Notes: generated by a model from the sequence alone, not told the origin. 64,000 nt of DNA from Allium sativum (GCA_030737875.1 CM060912.1:131201993-131265992); one strand, 5' to 3'; positions 1-10,728 are shown, counted from the first letter of the stretch. A program made the numbers and translations.

Positions 1-135
1 CACTTGCAACCATCAAACATAACATGTCTCAAACACATGTTTACACCCATTAGTTTCTACCTAAAGTTCGAAGATTCGATCGATAGGATACAGTCGAATG
101 ATGGAAGCGAGTACAGATAAAACAAAAACTTGGTT
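1..135 (-). other. 3' untranslated tail of element A
   Basis: This stretch is clearly similar to 31621-31745 in element B, including the blocks around CAAACACATGTTTACA and the following GATTCGATCGA. In B it lies between the integrase-tail reading frame and the polypurine tract, which fixes the orientation and position of A. No open frame is seen. Confidence 0.7.
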
Positions 136-536
136 CTCATTAGACATGGGTCCTAAGTATCGGCCCCAAAGACCGAAACCAACATCAGATTGACACCTAG
201 AGGATTACCCTCTTTAGATAATGTCAAAACTGGAAATCTTAACCTTATCAGAAATATTTAGATATTTACAGATTACTGGTATAGATCAGATTACCGATTG
301 ATTCTTAGGAAACTAAGCATGATAAATCCCAGAATGTATGCGTCCTACTTGACGCCTAACACGAATATCTCTCAAACCCCAATCACAAACAGATGAGTCA
401 TAACCCTTATGGATTTGGGTCTACAGCGGAATCAGAAACAATACTAGTATTAAAGTGCAGAGTATCGATTACAGAATCAAAATGCCAGAATCAGAAAGAG
501 TTTTAACTCAACAATCAGATAAGAAAATTAAACCTT
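136..536. other. Unassigned non-coding stretch inside element A
   Basis: About 400 bp lie between the gag stop and the conserved 3' tail, where other elements of this group carry about 3.5 kb of pro-pol. No protease, RT or integrase motif is visible on either strand. The sequence is AT-rich with recurring CAGAATCAGAAA-like words reminiscent of the LTR of the same element. It may be deletion filler or element-specific sequence. Confidence 0.4.
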
Positions 537-1480
537 CTACTTAAATTTTCTTATTTCTACCCTATCTACCAATCCCTTGAGCATTCGCATGTCCTTCAGA
601 AGTGGGTTCTGCCCTCGTTTCTTCGGGCAGTCCCTAGTGAAGTGTCCCATTTCACCACAGTTGAAGCAAGTGCCCTTCCTTTTTCTGCAATCCTTGTTCA
701 GATGAGTCGAGCTTCCACAAGTAAAGCACTTTTTCCCCTTCTTATCTTCAGACTTCTCATCCTTCTTTTGTGTTTCCTTTTTGGGCCATGCTTTCTTATT
801 CTGTGGTTCTTCCTTCTTTGTCTCTTTCGGGCCCTTGTCTTCCTCGTGCAGTAGTGCCATGTCCACCAATTTCTCGTAAGTCGCTCCCATGGTACATGGG
901 TCATGGCTAGGCTGTGCAGTGGCTCGTTCAATCCTTTAACAAAGCGGAGAGCCTTTTTATGCTGATTGTTGACTAAATCCAATCCGAACCTAGCCAGTTG
1001 GTTGAACTGGTTGACGTATTCCTTGACCGTCATACTTCCTTTCTTAAGAGATAAGAACATTTCCAGTTGTAAACTTCGTTCAGCTTGCGAGAGGAATTTT
1101 GTCTCAAACCTTGTTCTGAAATCCATCCATGTTTCAACCGGCCTCTCGGCGTTAGTGACTTCCCACCAATAGGAAGCTTCGTCTTTGAGCAACCATACCG
1201 CCAACTGTACCTTCTGCCCATCATCCACCTCGAAGATAACGAATAGATCCTCAGTTTCTTTGAGCCAGTTCCTCGCCTCTACGAATGATTCAGTTCCCTT
1301 GAAATCCTTTCCACCCATGGCCCTAAAATCTCTACAGATCTTTGAGAAAGCAATTGCACGAGGAGGGGGCGGAGGAGGGGGATCATTTGCTGGACTTGCG
1401 GCGGCGGTCCTAGCCTCAAGATATTGACGAAACCAACCGGGTACATGAACACCCTCTGGTATCTCAGATGCTTCAGACAT
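537..1480 (-). pseudogene. gag pseudogene of element A
   Basis: Gag is the structural protein that forms the cytoplasmic virus-like particle. The start is the ATG at 1480, which opens MSEASEIPEGVHVPGWF, matching the gag starts of B and D. The N-terminus carries a proline run (eight P around residue 35), then the capsid-like retrotransposon gag domain with the WLKETEDLF, WLLKDEASYWW and FLSQAERS blocks at about residues 65-155. One base is missing near 891 compared with D, shifting the frame after MTHV; the second frame (890 to 537) carries a short lysine-rich linker and two CCHC zinc knuckles (CFTCGSSTHLNKDC and CFNCGEMGHFTRDC). The frame stops soon after the second knuckle and never reaches the protease DSG motif. 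Without the frameshift the protein would be near 310 residues. RNA binding and particle assembly are family knowledge; the frameshift is seen directly. Confidence 0.9.
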
Positions 1481-1644
1481 GCTGAAACGAAAAAGGAAAG
1501 CTTCAATACAAAAAGGACTGAAGGAAAGATATATGGCTCTTGGGGATCATGTTTTTCAAAATAAGCTTTATTTTTGAAAATACTTCTTTCAAAACCTTTT
1601 TTGAAAATAGTTTTCAAAAACTTTACCCAATCTGGTAACCTTCT

Positions 1645-1656
1645 GCTCTGATACCA
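1645..1656 (-). other. Primer-binding site of element A (tRNA-iMet)
   Basis: The minus strand reads TGGTATCAGAGC, complementary to the 3' end of plant initiator tRNA-Met. It lies two bases from the LTR end (1659), the usual Ty3/gypsy spacing, and fixes the direction of the element. Confidence 0.92.
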
Positions 1657-2272
1657 AGTGTAACACCCCACCTCCGTTAAGGTCACTCACAAAGGGAATG
1701 CCTTAACTTTGGTGGAGCAATTTAGTAAACAGAATAGAAACTTACAAGACAGATAAAACAGTACTTGAAAAATTTATAAATTTATTACAACAGAAACCGA
1801 AATAAGCTTGGTTACATCCTTTCAAATCACAATATTAGAATTCAAGTACAAAATATCAGTCTTGTACAAAAGCCTTCAGAATGCATAGTTTAAAATCATA
1901 ATTCCCACAGAAGAAGACAAGCCATACTTTAAGCACTTCAAGCAGAAGAAATCTGGATCAAGCTAGAGTATTCCCTTCTACAAAACCTGGGGGGGAACGG
2001 AAGAAAGGAGGCGAAACAACAAGGGCCAGACAAAAAGTCTGGCAAGTCCAGTGATTTTCAGTTATGAACAGATAATAATAAAATGACACGAAAATAAAAC
2101 TGGATGAGAGATAACTGTAACAGGTGTAGCAGATATAACAGAAGAACAGAATGATATAAGCTATTGCTTTACACTTCTCTGCGCTAATACTAGTATAACA
2201 GAATTAGGTGTCACCCTAATGTCTAAACTGAAACAGAAACGGGTACAAAATAATTTCCACAGAAGAGAATGG

Positions 2273-2440
2273 TAGTAATGGGCCTTTACCACCCCAACAG
2301 AAACGGATAGAAACAGAATGCTAATAATGGGCCTTTACAACCCCAGTAGAAACGGACAGAAACAGATTAGTCCCTACGGAAACAGAATGTAGAATTAGGT
2401 GTACACTAGTAATGGGCCTTTACCACCAGAACAGACGGTA
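2273..2440. repeat. Degenerate tandem repeat in LTR A
   Basis: Three spaced copies of a unit built around AATGGGCCTTTAC(C/A)ACC, followed by CAGAAACGGA-type words, begin near 2273, 2322 and 2410. Spacing is irregular (about 50 and 88 bp), consistent with an old, decaying array. Confidence 0.6.
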
Positions 2441-3153
2441 CCACTCAAAAATAGACAGGTGTTACCACCCAACAGAAACAGACGGTACCAACAGAAACAG
2501 ACAGAACTAAGTGTACCCTAAAACCCTACCCCAAGCGATCGGCTCCCTAATACATAAATACCCTGTGCCAGCCCCACAAAAGGGTGTATCACTTCCCAAA
2601 GTGGCAACCTTTAAATGACACAGACCTATTTACAGATGTCACGGCGTCTTACATCCTCAGAGGCAGACCGGGATCCATGCACACACATGACCCGGTTGGA
2701 ACGCACCATCAACACACCTCGCCATTATCAGAATGAACCGCTTATAATTAGTTCAGTAAGCGTTCCCGGACCCAACCTACTGTTGGGTCAAAGTTTTGAT
2801 ACCAGAAAGGGTTACTGACTAATATGGGTCCCAAACAACAGATGACACTTGTAATTCCCCTCTTAACCTTGTGTCCCCAGACTAACAGATTTCTGATTAA
2901 CTTGTTTACAAGTTTCAGACATACAGAATTAAGATCAACTAGTTCACAGATTAGATAAATTTTCAGACTAACGGATCAGATATACGGATTTAACAGATTT
3001 ACAGATTTGTCTAACTTTTCAATTGGGCCTACAGATTCACGGAATAGATTAATTAAATTCATTAGTCTAGTGGGTTTAATCCTATCCGCCCAACACGTTT
3101 TAGACATCATATTTATCTCAGATTTTCATTAATTAAATATTAATGCCCAGACC

Positions 3154-3240
3154 TCTCACATTAGACTGACAGTTTGCGACTACTGGTTAGGCCGGTTGGT
3201 TCCGGGCAGATTTCTGCCGCAAACTGAGTCTAACCTCGGG
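3154..3240 (-). other. LTR hairpin unit A1
   Basis: An imperfect inverted repeat with two nested stems: outer TTAGACT with AGTCTAA, inner AGTTTGCG with CGCAAACT. The loop of about 40 nt contains a TCCGGGCAGA core. The same architecture recurs at 3264-3351 and in LTRs B and D with different but still complementary arms. It lies inside the intron-like part of the LTR. Confidence 0.75.
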
Positions 3241-3263
3241 TTTCAAGCACGTTATGACTAACT

Positions 3264-3351
3264 TCTCACATTAGAACCTATTGTTTGCGGCCATTGGATG
3301 TGCCCGGAGGTTCCGGGCAGAATTACGCCGCAAACTCATTCTAACCTCGAG
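3264..3351 (-). other. LTR hairpin unit A2
   Basis: Second hairpin of the pair, starting 110 bp after A1. Outer stem TTAGAA with TTCTAA, inner stem GTTTGCGGC with GCCGCAAAC. The loop keeps the TTCCGGGCAGA core while both stems differ from A1 in a compensatory way. Confidence 0.75.
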
Positions 3352-3641
3352 TCAGCCATGTTTATCTTTACGGCCAATTAATTAATAATTTACCATTTAT
3401 GCCCACGCCTAATATACATGTCAATTATTCATAGCTAATTCAGATTATGTCAATAACAGACTGAATATATCAACTTAACAGATATAGCAAATAACCGATT
3501 TTCGCAGATTAGGCGACTTAACGGATTCAGCAGATTAAGTAATTTAGCAGATTTAGCATATAACAGATTTGGCATTTTCAGCAGACTTAGTAGATGACAG
3601 ATTTGGCAGACGAATAGATCTAGCAGACTAGGCAGTAGAGC

Positions 3642-3747
3642 AGAACTAGCAGATTAAGCAATATAACAGAACTAGCAGATTAGGCAATATAACAGAACTA
3701 GCAGATTAGGCAAATATAGCAGAACTAGCAAATTAGGCAAATATAAC
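3642..3747. repeat. 26-bp tandem array, four units
   Basis: The word AGAACTAGCAGATTA starts at 3642, 3668 and 3694 and a one-base variant starts at 3721, giving periods of 26, 26 and 27 bp. Looser copies of the GCAGATTTAGCA theme extend upstream to about 3480. Confidence 0.85.
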
Positions 3748-4770
3748 AGATTTAATCATTCCTTAAAGTTTCACAAACATATCTTGCCTAATTATGAATT
3801 TGGCCTAAGTTTGTATGCCTAAATAGTTGTCATGATTCACAATTTGATCATATACCCCACGTTTGCATTGAATTTACATGTCACAGATTATGGTCATAAT
3901 TTACATGTCCCAATTTAGTTCAACTTGCCTAGTACAAAAGATTCACATATAAATTATACCAAATATAGCCATCGATTTCAATGCATGTCATATATTCGAA
4001 AATCTCCTACTTAGGTGTTATTCACATTTGATAGTTGTCAAATTTTAATATAGATCTTCACACCTAAGTCATATTCTCTTTCAAATCATGAATTGTTATA
4101 TAAACAATATGCCCAACAATCTAGTTATAACAGATCTTAATTCAAAATACGCGTTATGTCCAATGTCTCAAGTCAGATGTTAACATACCATGGTTCCTCT
4201 TCTTCCAATTCACAGAATATGCATAGATCTAAATCTAGTTTACAATCTATGTCCTTTTTCTTAAATCAGTCACAGATTAGCCATGTCCAATTGTGCCACA
4301 TTCATTATTTGTCCCAAACATTTTAGCGTTCGTGCGTTAATCTCTTAGGAGATTGGCGCAGGCTCGTAGTAGCCTGGCTATAGAATAGAAAGAAGAAGAG
4401 ATACAGAATAAAATAGATCAGAACAGAACATACACAATCTAAAATTCAAATTTACAATCATGTTACAATTATGATTAAAGTTTATATCGGAAAATAACTA
4501 CACTTGCCTTTCGTGGTTTAAGAAAGGAAATAAACTGGTGTTGATGCAGAAAGGCTGAAATTACTCTTCTTTAATTGTTGTCGTAGCTCTAAACTCTGAT
4601 TTGAGATTTGATTTAGCTTTTAATTCTAATCAGGTTGGAAGAAGGTGCTTTAGTCCTAGTTCCAGTTCAGCTTTCAGCAGAGTAGCGACGCCATTATTTT
4701 ATTTTATTAGAACAGAGGCAGAGTATAGGCAGAATGAAATGGTGTAGAGAGAATGAGGCTAGAGGGCTGT

Positions 4771-4777
4771 TTATATA
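4771..4777 (-). promoter_or_regulatory. TATA box of LTR A
   Basis: The minus strand reads CCCTATATAAAC, a good plant TATA box, about 85 bp downstream of the GTCGAC palindrome array in element sense and about 265 bp upstream of the donor-like site. Transcription would start about 30 bp further, near 4740. Confidence 0.7.
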
Positions 4778-4856
4778 GGGTTAGGCGGACGAACCTAGGC
4801 AAAAAACGTGACCAAATACATCAGAACGAACCAGGTTCAAAAACTGGATTTCGGGA

Positions 4857-4975
4857 GCAGGTCGACCCCCAGGTCGACTACCCAGTCGACCTAGTCAGGG
4901 GGGTCGTCTCCCCAGTCGACCTGGTCGGGTGGGTCGACTACCCAGTCGACTCCCCAGTCGACCTGGGTCCTGGGA
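4857..4975. repeat. GTCGAC palindrome array in LTR A
   Basis: Seven copies of the palindrome GTCGAC, within units such as CAGTCGACCTGG, occur in about 120 bp, spaced 12-25 bp apart. The array sits just upstream (element sense) of the TATA box, the position held by different palindromes in LTRs B, D and G. Confidence 0.85.
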
Positions 4976-5059
4976 GGGAAATTTCCCGCCCAGCCCGCTT
5001 CTGGGTTTGAATTCGAATTTTCAATTCGAATTTCGAGCTGTTTTCGATTCTGAAAATTC

Positions 5060-5160
5060 CTGAAACTTCGGAGGGTCATATCTCCCTCATACGGACTCCG
5101 ATTCTTGCAAACTCGGACTTGTTTCCAAGCAGAATTCCAAGACGAACGCAATGGCGCAAC
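5060..5160 (-). promoter_or_regulatory. Conserved U3 block of LTR A
   Basis: In element sense this reads GCGCCATTGCGTTCGTCT...GAATTCTG...GTTTGCAAGAATCGGA..CCGTATGA. The same block, more conserved between B and D, occurs at 30970-31060 (minus) and at 39640-39720 (plus), always upstream of the palindrome array. Function is unknown; position suggests an upstream promoter element. Confidence 0.6.
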
Positions 5161-5248
5161 CCGTTTCCCTTGATTCTTATATTAAAAATTAATTATCCTT
5201 TGATTTGTTACTTATACGTTCACAGAAAATACGGGGTGTTACAAGAAC

Positions 5249-6483
5249 TAAGCACGTCCTACCTTTTCTCATAGAAGAGCATGACCTACCTCTTCTTATG
5301 TTCCCCCATTACCCACAGAAGGGAACGCAAACCCCTATCATCGCCTACAATGGTCCGGATAGGTCACCCCTCGGAGGGGATGGCATGTAAGCCTTTATCA
5401 GTACCTACGATGGTCAATACAGAGCATCAAAAGAGTAAAACTTAGCTTTGTGCCTACGATAGCCCCATCTATGTTTCTAAGACCTTATCACCACCAACGA
5501 TTGTCAGGATAAGGCACCTCCTGGAGGGAGGTCGAGTAAGTCCTTAAGCTCTGCATGTGGATAAGCTAGCCAAGCGCACCAGACACATAGGCCCAGAGAG
5601 TGGCGAACAAAGCACGTACATCCTTTGCTTTGAAATAAAAAGCCCAGAGAGTGGATCGGGAAGCACGTACAACCTCTGCTTCGCATGCTAATCCAAAAAG
5701 ATACACAAAACAATAATGTCGGAAGGGTTTCCGGTCTTCAATCTTTAAATACCCGAATCTGGGTTGATTCGGCTCTTCACAAATGTCGGAAGGTGCTTTG
5801 GTCTTCAATCTTTACATGCCCGAATCTGGGTTTATTCGGCTCTTCACTAATATCGAAAGGTGCTCCGGTCTTTAATCTTTAAATACCAGAATCTGGGTTG
5901 ACGCGACTCTTCACGAATGCCGGAAGGGTTTTTGGCCTTCAATCTTTAAACTCCCGAATCTGGGTTGATTCGACTCTTCACAAAGTACCGGAGGGGGATT
6001 TCCAATATTCAATCTCTCATTACATAAACAAGGGTCAGCTTGGGTCCTTTATGTATCATATTCAAATAAAGGTTGATTCGACCTGTGGTGAAGGTCAGAA
6101 GAGGATTCCCGGTCTTACACCTACACCCAAGTCTCAATAATCCTGAATTGAAATGAATTCGAAAATTCACCAACAGAAGAGCTCCGAAATAATCATCTCA
6201 AATTGAAACAGATTTGGATGTCCTCACGAAAGAAGGGCCATAAAACAAAATTTGGAAGGAAACTAAAAACTCGTCATCAAAGGAAGCTCGAATAAAAGGG
6301 TTGTCTCTCCTCTATCCAGGGAAATTTCTTAAGTCACTTATGAGCTAGCAATTGTTATCCATGTTTTATATCAACAGTTGTTTACATAATTGACATTGAC
6401 AACACATAATTTCATTTCACAAAATCTACATTCTCAGTGGTCCAGATAGATGTATAATCATATATCACTATTACAAAATATCA
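5249..6483. other. Repeat-rich untranslated zone of element H
   Basis: No coding frame is supported. The stretch holds loosely repeated words (CCTACGATGGTC-like at 5342, 5406 and a variant at 5490; CCCAGAGAGTGG at 5592 and 5642) and the regular 67-bp array at 5717. Such repeats between pol and the extra frame are typical of Tat-lineage elements. Confidence 0.5.
5717..5984. repeat. 67-bp tandem repeat, four units
   Basis: Units start at 5717, 5784, 5851 and 5918 with an exact 67-bp period; a fifth diverged start is at 5985. Each carries GGTCTTCAATCTTTAAA, then CCGAATCTGGGTTGATTCG and CTCTTCAC. Units differ by scattered substitutions but no indels. Confidence 0.93.
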
Positions 6484-7008
6484 TCAAATATCTAGTTCCT
6501 CTCCTTCCTCAAGAAAGGGAGCATTAATGGCATGATGAAGTGCAATACTTAGTAGCTTATTTAGCTTTTGTACTTTTCGACTCATTTCATCGAGATGGTC
6601 AGAGGGTTTGATTTGAAGGTTCAATGCCCTATTGTAAGCCCTGCACATAGCTCTAAGTGATTTGTTTTCTTTCTCTAACCCAAAAACATTCATGCGCAGA
6701 TCATGCCTCTCTTCTTGTAAATGCCTAATTTGATCAGCATACCTGACGACACAATCATGAGAATCCTTGATTAACTTAGTGTCATAAGTCCCCTTCATCT
6801 CGTCCACCACACTTTTGCACCACTCAGAAATGGTTGACCCCTTTAACACCAAAGGTGGATTATTCAAGTAATAGTACTTCTGAAGGGTGGGAGTCTTAGA
6901 AGCTGTTGCAACACCAGGAGATGAAGATCCCATCATGAAAGGAATATTCTTGAAACAATGTTCCCATGTCTCACACTTTGTAGTAACATTGTTCAAATCA
7001 ATTTCCAA
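6484..7008 (-). pseudogene. C-terminal segment of the antisense frame
   Basis: 174 residues without an ATG at the 5' end, so this is an internal or final exon-like frame rather than an independent gene. An open frame just upstream (about 7260-7010) is offset, implying a splice or indel between them. Residues 95-125 (IRHLQEERHDLRMNVFGLE and KENKSLRAMCRAYNRAL) form a heptad-rich helix, then DEMSRKVQKLNKLL continues it, and the end is acidic (LEEGEELDI). No homologous family is recognised with confidence; it may be a second extra frame of the element. Function unknown. Confidence 0.4.
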
Positions 7009-8190
7009 GTTGACGATACATTGATGTAAACCCTTAGTTCATCCTCGAACTCGATAGAGAGTGTAGTCCTTATATATGTCTTTAATCCAAGAATAGTCCT
7101 ATCCCTTTCTCCTAACAGGACTTTCAAGACATTCATTTTCTCGTTCAAATACTTTGTGGTTAAACTCTGAGGAAAAACCTGGCTTCCTTGAGATATAGAA
7201 GTTTCTTCTTTTGACTGTGGCGCTTCACCCCGAGGTAGCGAACTTTCACGATGGTCAACCTACTTGCAAGAACAAAGGAAAATAGCCATGGTTATGTCTT
7301 GTTCATTTTACGAAAATAAAAGCTTTTTTCTTATATAAAAACTCCATGAAAAAAATCTATTACAAAAGTCAAAAGAGAGTCAGGGAAATTTAGTGTAAAC
7401 ACTCTTAAGTTTCTCCAGAAAATGCTTTTTCCTGAAAGCGTGAGCAGATGTTGTTAAAATCTCCTTTTCAGTCTACAAGTCATACGTAGTGCACCTTCTT
7501 AATAAACAAAATTCTGTCATGATATAAATAAGTGTATTAGCCTTCACATGTAGAAAACGGGATCCCATACAAATATTACGTAGATCACTGGGTTAAATTA
7601 ATAAGTATGCCTCTTACTTTACAAAAGAACAGTTTAATTCCTTCTGTTTGTTGCCTTACTCTGCTTAAGGCATGAAACGACTATTGTAATGACAGGATAC
7701 TGGTTATAGTCAGATGTTAGGTGAAAGAGAAAAACATTAACGCAGCAAGAATTATACCCAAGAAGAAGAAGCCTAATGACCAATCTTAACAGAATCGTGG
7801 AAAGCTCTGTCACCCAAAAGGGGATCGTTTCTACCCCCACTGTGCTTATCCTAGCAGCCATACCTCTGCAGCCATCGCCATCACTTTGCCCGTCATTGCC
7901 AACAAAAGCAAAAGTCTCCCCTTCTTCACCTAAATCATTGGAGAGATTGTCAATATATAAAAGGTCCTCGACTTTAGATTCACTCCTCCACGGGACCTCA
8001 ATGCCTTGTTCGCCCAACTTAATCCTTTCCATAACTCGATCCCTGACGAAAGGAGGAACTTTGGAGGTTCAGAGCTTAGGAAAATTTTGAAGGTTATCGG
8101 AAAGTAGGAGAAATAAGGCATCTTCATAACAGTCAGACTTTATCTGCGAAAGATGAACTTGCAAGAAATTAGAAATCCTATCTTCAGCCA

Positions 8191-8454
8191 CTAGATTATC
8201 TGTGAAGCACATGAAAGCTTCTCATCCTTCTTATAAAGCTCATCGGCATGAGTAACCACACCTTCCGCTATTTGATGTTCTAAAGCCGACACCCTGCCAG
8301 GGGTTACGTCCATAGTGTGCCTTTCTCTCTCTAAAGATGTCTCGGCGTGTCCAAAGGAAGCCCTCAACCTCTCACATTCATCACTCAAAGCTTCGTTTTC
8401 TTCTCGAAGCCGAACGATTTCAGTAGCAGAGGAAGAAGGAGTTGGCTTAAACAA
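8191..8454 (-). pseudogene. Coiled-coil segment of the antisense frame
   Basis: 87 residues with a clear heptad pattern: IVRLREENEALSDECERL followed by SLERERHTMD and VSALEHQIAEGV. Charged residues alternate with leucine or alanine, indicating an extended coiled coil from about residue 10 to 80. This matches the C-terminal half of PF04195-type plant proteins, which are long coiled coils. It could mediate self-association. No catalytic residues are apparent. Confidence 0.5.
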
Positions 8455-8552
8455 GTGCCATCCTTTGGTAATCTAAGAAGTTGAAAGCATCCAGTAAAAA
8501 ATTGTAAAAAATTGAAGGACCAGATTAAAAAGATATTTTATACCTTAAGCTG

Positions 8553-8873
8553 TCAGGCGATCAAATTTTGGTAGAAATCTACCGTGTTTGAAGAAGAGGA
8601 GGGTAACAAGACATCAGAAAATTCTGGACCAAAAAGAACAAGCTTCAAAAAATTAGTAAAATTCGTTGAAGGATCAAGAGGCTTCGAAAGCTCAACGGAC
8701 TGAGAAGTTTGAATATTCGATGTAATATCTGCACCCGCTCCTGACATACTTGGAATGGATGATGAAAAAACGCTACCCTTTGTTTCTCTACTGGAAACAT
8801 CCTCGGAAAGTACGAAAGCATGAAAATCAAGCTTTAACTTCTTTACTGGCGGGTCAACAGACGACTCAGCCAA
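8553..8873 (-). pseudogene. Serine-rich middle segment of the antisense frame
   Basis: 106 residues: a basic patch PVKKLKLDFHAF near residue 10, a serine-rich and acidic middle, and a C-terminal VDFYQNLIA. No catalytic motif or known domain is recognised. It lies between the family-typical segment (9896-9501) and a coiled-coil segment (8454-8191), and linkers of this composition are common in the family. The stop at its end is followed by AT-rich sequence resembling an intron (TTTTTACAATTTTTTAC-type). Assignment rests on neighbourhood and composition only. Confidence 0.4.
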
Positions 8874-9500
8874 CCTCTTAATAGCACTGCAGTAGAACGA
8901 TTCAAAGCATTAGTGAGGGGAGAGACTTCCAAAGTCAAATCTCCTAGTCAAGAAAAAAACAAAAAAAATTCAAGAATGCGGAACTTGGGTACCAAACAGA
9001 CCTCGATAAAGAAAACATCGGATCAACAAATCAAACGAGGAAACAAGGGAGTAGAGGATGTAAACACTTCTTAGCCTAACAGTAAACGCACAGAGCCTGT
9101 AAAACGAATAGGTGGACACCCCAAAACCTTCTGTCCATTAGGAAGGAATTCATAGTGATACAACTTATCCTTGGTTAATAAAGCAGACTGACCTAGCGGC
9201 TTTTCGAGTAGCTTCAAAATGAGCTCAAATACATGGGATTCACTTTCTGTTAAAGGCGCTCTCTTAGAAACAAGATCTGAAATAAAACAATTAAAGATAA
9301 GTCACAAATGAGGAAAATAGTCACTCGCATGGGGATAGGGGATTCACCATAATCAATAAATTTGCCTGGAATACCGACAGGGCATATGATGAAGAAGAAC
9401 TGATCTTCCTAAGATATAGCCTTGCCCGTACCATCAGTAACAATCTCCCGCAAGGGGGTAGCATGAAATATAGGGAAGTCAGCACCTCTTGAAAAATGCG

Positions 9501-9896
9501 TTAGGTGTTGAATGAGGTTGGGAGTAAGAGAAGCGTGGTCCGATTCAATAGCAAGCATTCAAGACATAAAAGTAGCGTATAGGTGCTTGGTAAGAGTTGA
9601 ATGGGCGCAATCTCCAAGTCTCGAAGAAGTTGAATCATGGAGGATGGAAAGGGGAAGAAACCCCCATGCCAGATATGTGCAGTAGAGTAATCGAAATATC
9701 CATCAGGAGGGTCCATAATATTATCACAATTAGTAGTAGGGACAGCCTCCACATTATCCATCCCAAAGATAACAAGAATGGAATTCACTTCATTTCGAGA
9801 GGTAATCAAAGACTTCTTCAATGCGAAAGGTTTCCACTTCCGAGAAGTACCACAAACACCAGCTGATGACGGGCCGAGACTCCCTTTGTCAGACAT
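9501..9896 (-). pseudogene. PF04195-like N-terminal segment
   Basis: 131 residues beginning MSDKGSLGPSSAG. Residues about 60-105 contain PPDGYFDY, an aromatic/glycine patch, FPFPSSMIQLLRDL, then IAPIQLLPSTY and a leucine-rich helix. The order GYF, then FPxP, then LLRxLxIAPIQLxP is characteristic of the putative gypsy-type transposon family. Upstream residues are charged and unordered. The segment ends in a stop after NT, and the frame does not continue directly into the next segment (8873-8553), so a splice or a lesion must intervene. It forms the 5' end of the antisense gene; its promoter would lie to the right, around 9900-10100, but no clear TATA box was chosen. The family match is by remembered pattern, not by search. 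Confidence 0.6.
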
Positions 9897-10728
9897 AATG
9901 TTGCCAGCTTATACAATTCCATTAGTACATAAATTGACATCATACTCATTAGAATACGATGGAGTAATAGCACATAAGCCTATCAATGATAAACAGTGGA
10001 GATAGTGGATATTAAGGTAGTCCGAATACTGGTTCGGATAAGGAACCACAACAAATATCACTTTTGTCAAAGAACAGTTAAACCCTTAATGATGACAGAA
10101 TCTTTCAATTTTTCTAAGAACAACACTTAGAAGGTTCAGAAGAAAAGGTAATAGTTGAACCAGAACCAAGCCACCATGAGCAACGCTATGAGACGTGGTT
10201 GGTTCTCGAGGCTAGGAATTGGTAAGGACGATGGTCCCATGACTGTTAGTCGATCATAAAAACAGTTTCTTTTTGCATAATTTGCATACCTCAAACCTAG
10301 AAATTGGTAATTTTGGGGGAAAAAGTATGCCTGTAGCTCACCATGAATCGAAATCCAAAAACATGGACATTCAAACAGTTTACCTCCAATACACACAAAC
10401 CCTTAATTGATCTAGACAGAGTGGTTCAACACCTAATTAAAGTGTAGAGCAGAAGTATTTACCAAAAGTTCAATCGATAAATTCTTGAAACAAAGTTTTT
10501 GTCCAAATTGAACAAATAAAGTGGTTCGAGAAAATAAATTTTAGGTAAAAATTAAAGAAGAAGAAGCTATAGTAATTATGCAAAAATTAATTCAAATCCA
10601 CACTATACAAACAGAAAACAATAAGTGTTTCCAATCAAGGAAGATCAAAAGACACAGAAATGACGCTTTGGAAGAGACAAAAAGATCGACTTGAAAAGTC
10701 GAAAACACCCTTTCACTAGGGAGACAAA
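9897..10728 (+). other. Untranslated tail and polypurine tract of element H
   Basis: AT-rich sequence with no supported gene. It ends with AGGGAGACAA (10718-10727), a plausible polypurine tract, directly before the proposed LTR start. If the antisense frame is expressed, its promoter should be in the left part of this stretch. Confidence 0.5.

Larger units (their letters stand above)
1..5243 (-). mobile_element. Element A: gag-only Ty3/gypsy LTR retrotransposon, partial
   Basis: Read on the minus strand the order is LTR (5243 to 1659), primer-binding site (1656-1645), a gag pseudogene (1480 to 537), then a non-coding tail running off the left edge. Positions 1 to about 130 match the tail that follows the chromodomain region in element B (31621-31740) and, in reverse, in D (about 46480-46560), so the 3' LTR should lie roughly 0.5 kb beyond the window. 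Only about 400 bp separates the end of gag from this tail, so protease, RT, RNase H and integrase are missing. The arrangement resembles gag-only non-autonomous plant elements, but loss by internal deletion explains it equally well. The base after the LTR begins AGAAC (5244-5248), the expected target duplication; its partner is outside the window. Confidence 0.85.
1659..5243 (-). repeat. 5' LTR of element A (3585 bp)
   Basis: The plus strand starts TGTAACACCCC and ends GGGGTGTTACA, a near-perfect inverted terminal pair, next to the PBS on one side and the AGAAC target bases on the other. In element sense it contains a conserved block near 5060-5160, a GTCGAC array (4857-4975), a TATA box (4771-4777), a GC-type donor-like AAAG|GCAAGT at 4508-4502, paired hairpins (3154-3351), a 26-bp tandem array (3642-3747), and a pyrimidine tract ending CCCCCAGG with AG at 1988-1987. 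An open frame here (2615-2818) is judged chance. Confidence 0.9.
6484..9896 (-). pseudogene. Antisense extra frame of element H (PF04195-like), broken or intron-containing
   Basis: Minus-strand coding-like segments run 9896-9501, 8873-8553, 8454-8191, 8032-7634 and 7008-6484, separated by AT-rich stretches with stops. The first carries the hallmark of the putative gypsy-type transposon family (PF04195); later ones are serine-rich and then heptad-rich (coiled coil), the usual C-terminal character of these proteins. The frame is antisense to the LTR promoter of H, an arrangement reported for Tat-lineage elements. Separate segments may be exons, since some borders carry GT/AG-like dinucleotides, or the gene may be decayed; I cannot decide. 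The molecular function of the family is unknown despite its name. Confidence 0.6.

Noticed and set aside
642..854. A hydrophobic 70-codon plus-strand frame resembling a membrane peptide
   Set aside because: It is the complement of the lysine-rich gag linker of element A.
1185..1427. Plus-strand frame ending in a glycine run
   Set aside because: Complement of the gag proline run; the same shadow occurs at 42735-42950 and 50191-50403.
2615..2818. A 67-codon frame in LTR A
   Set aside because: The homologous region of LTR B (28640-28850) does not keep it open.
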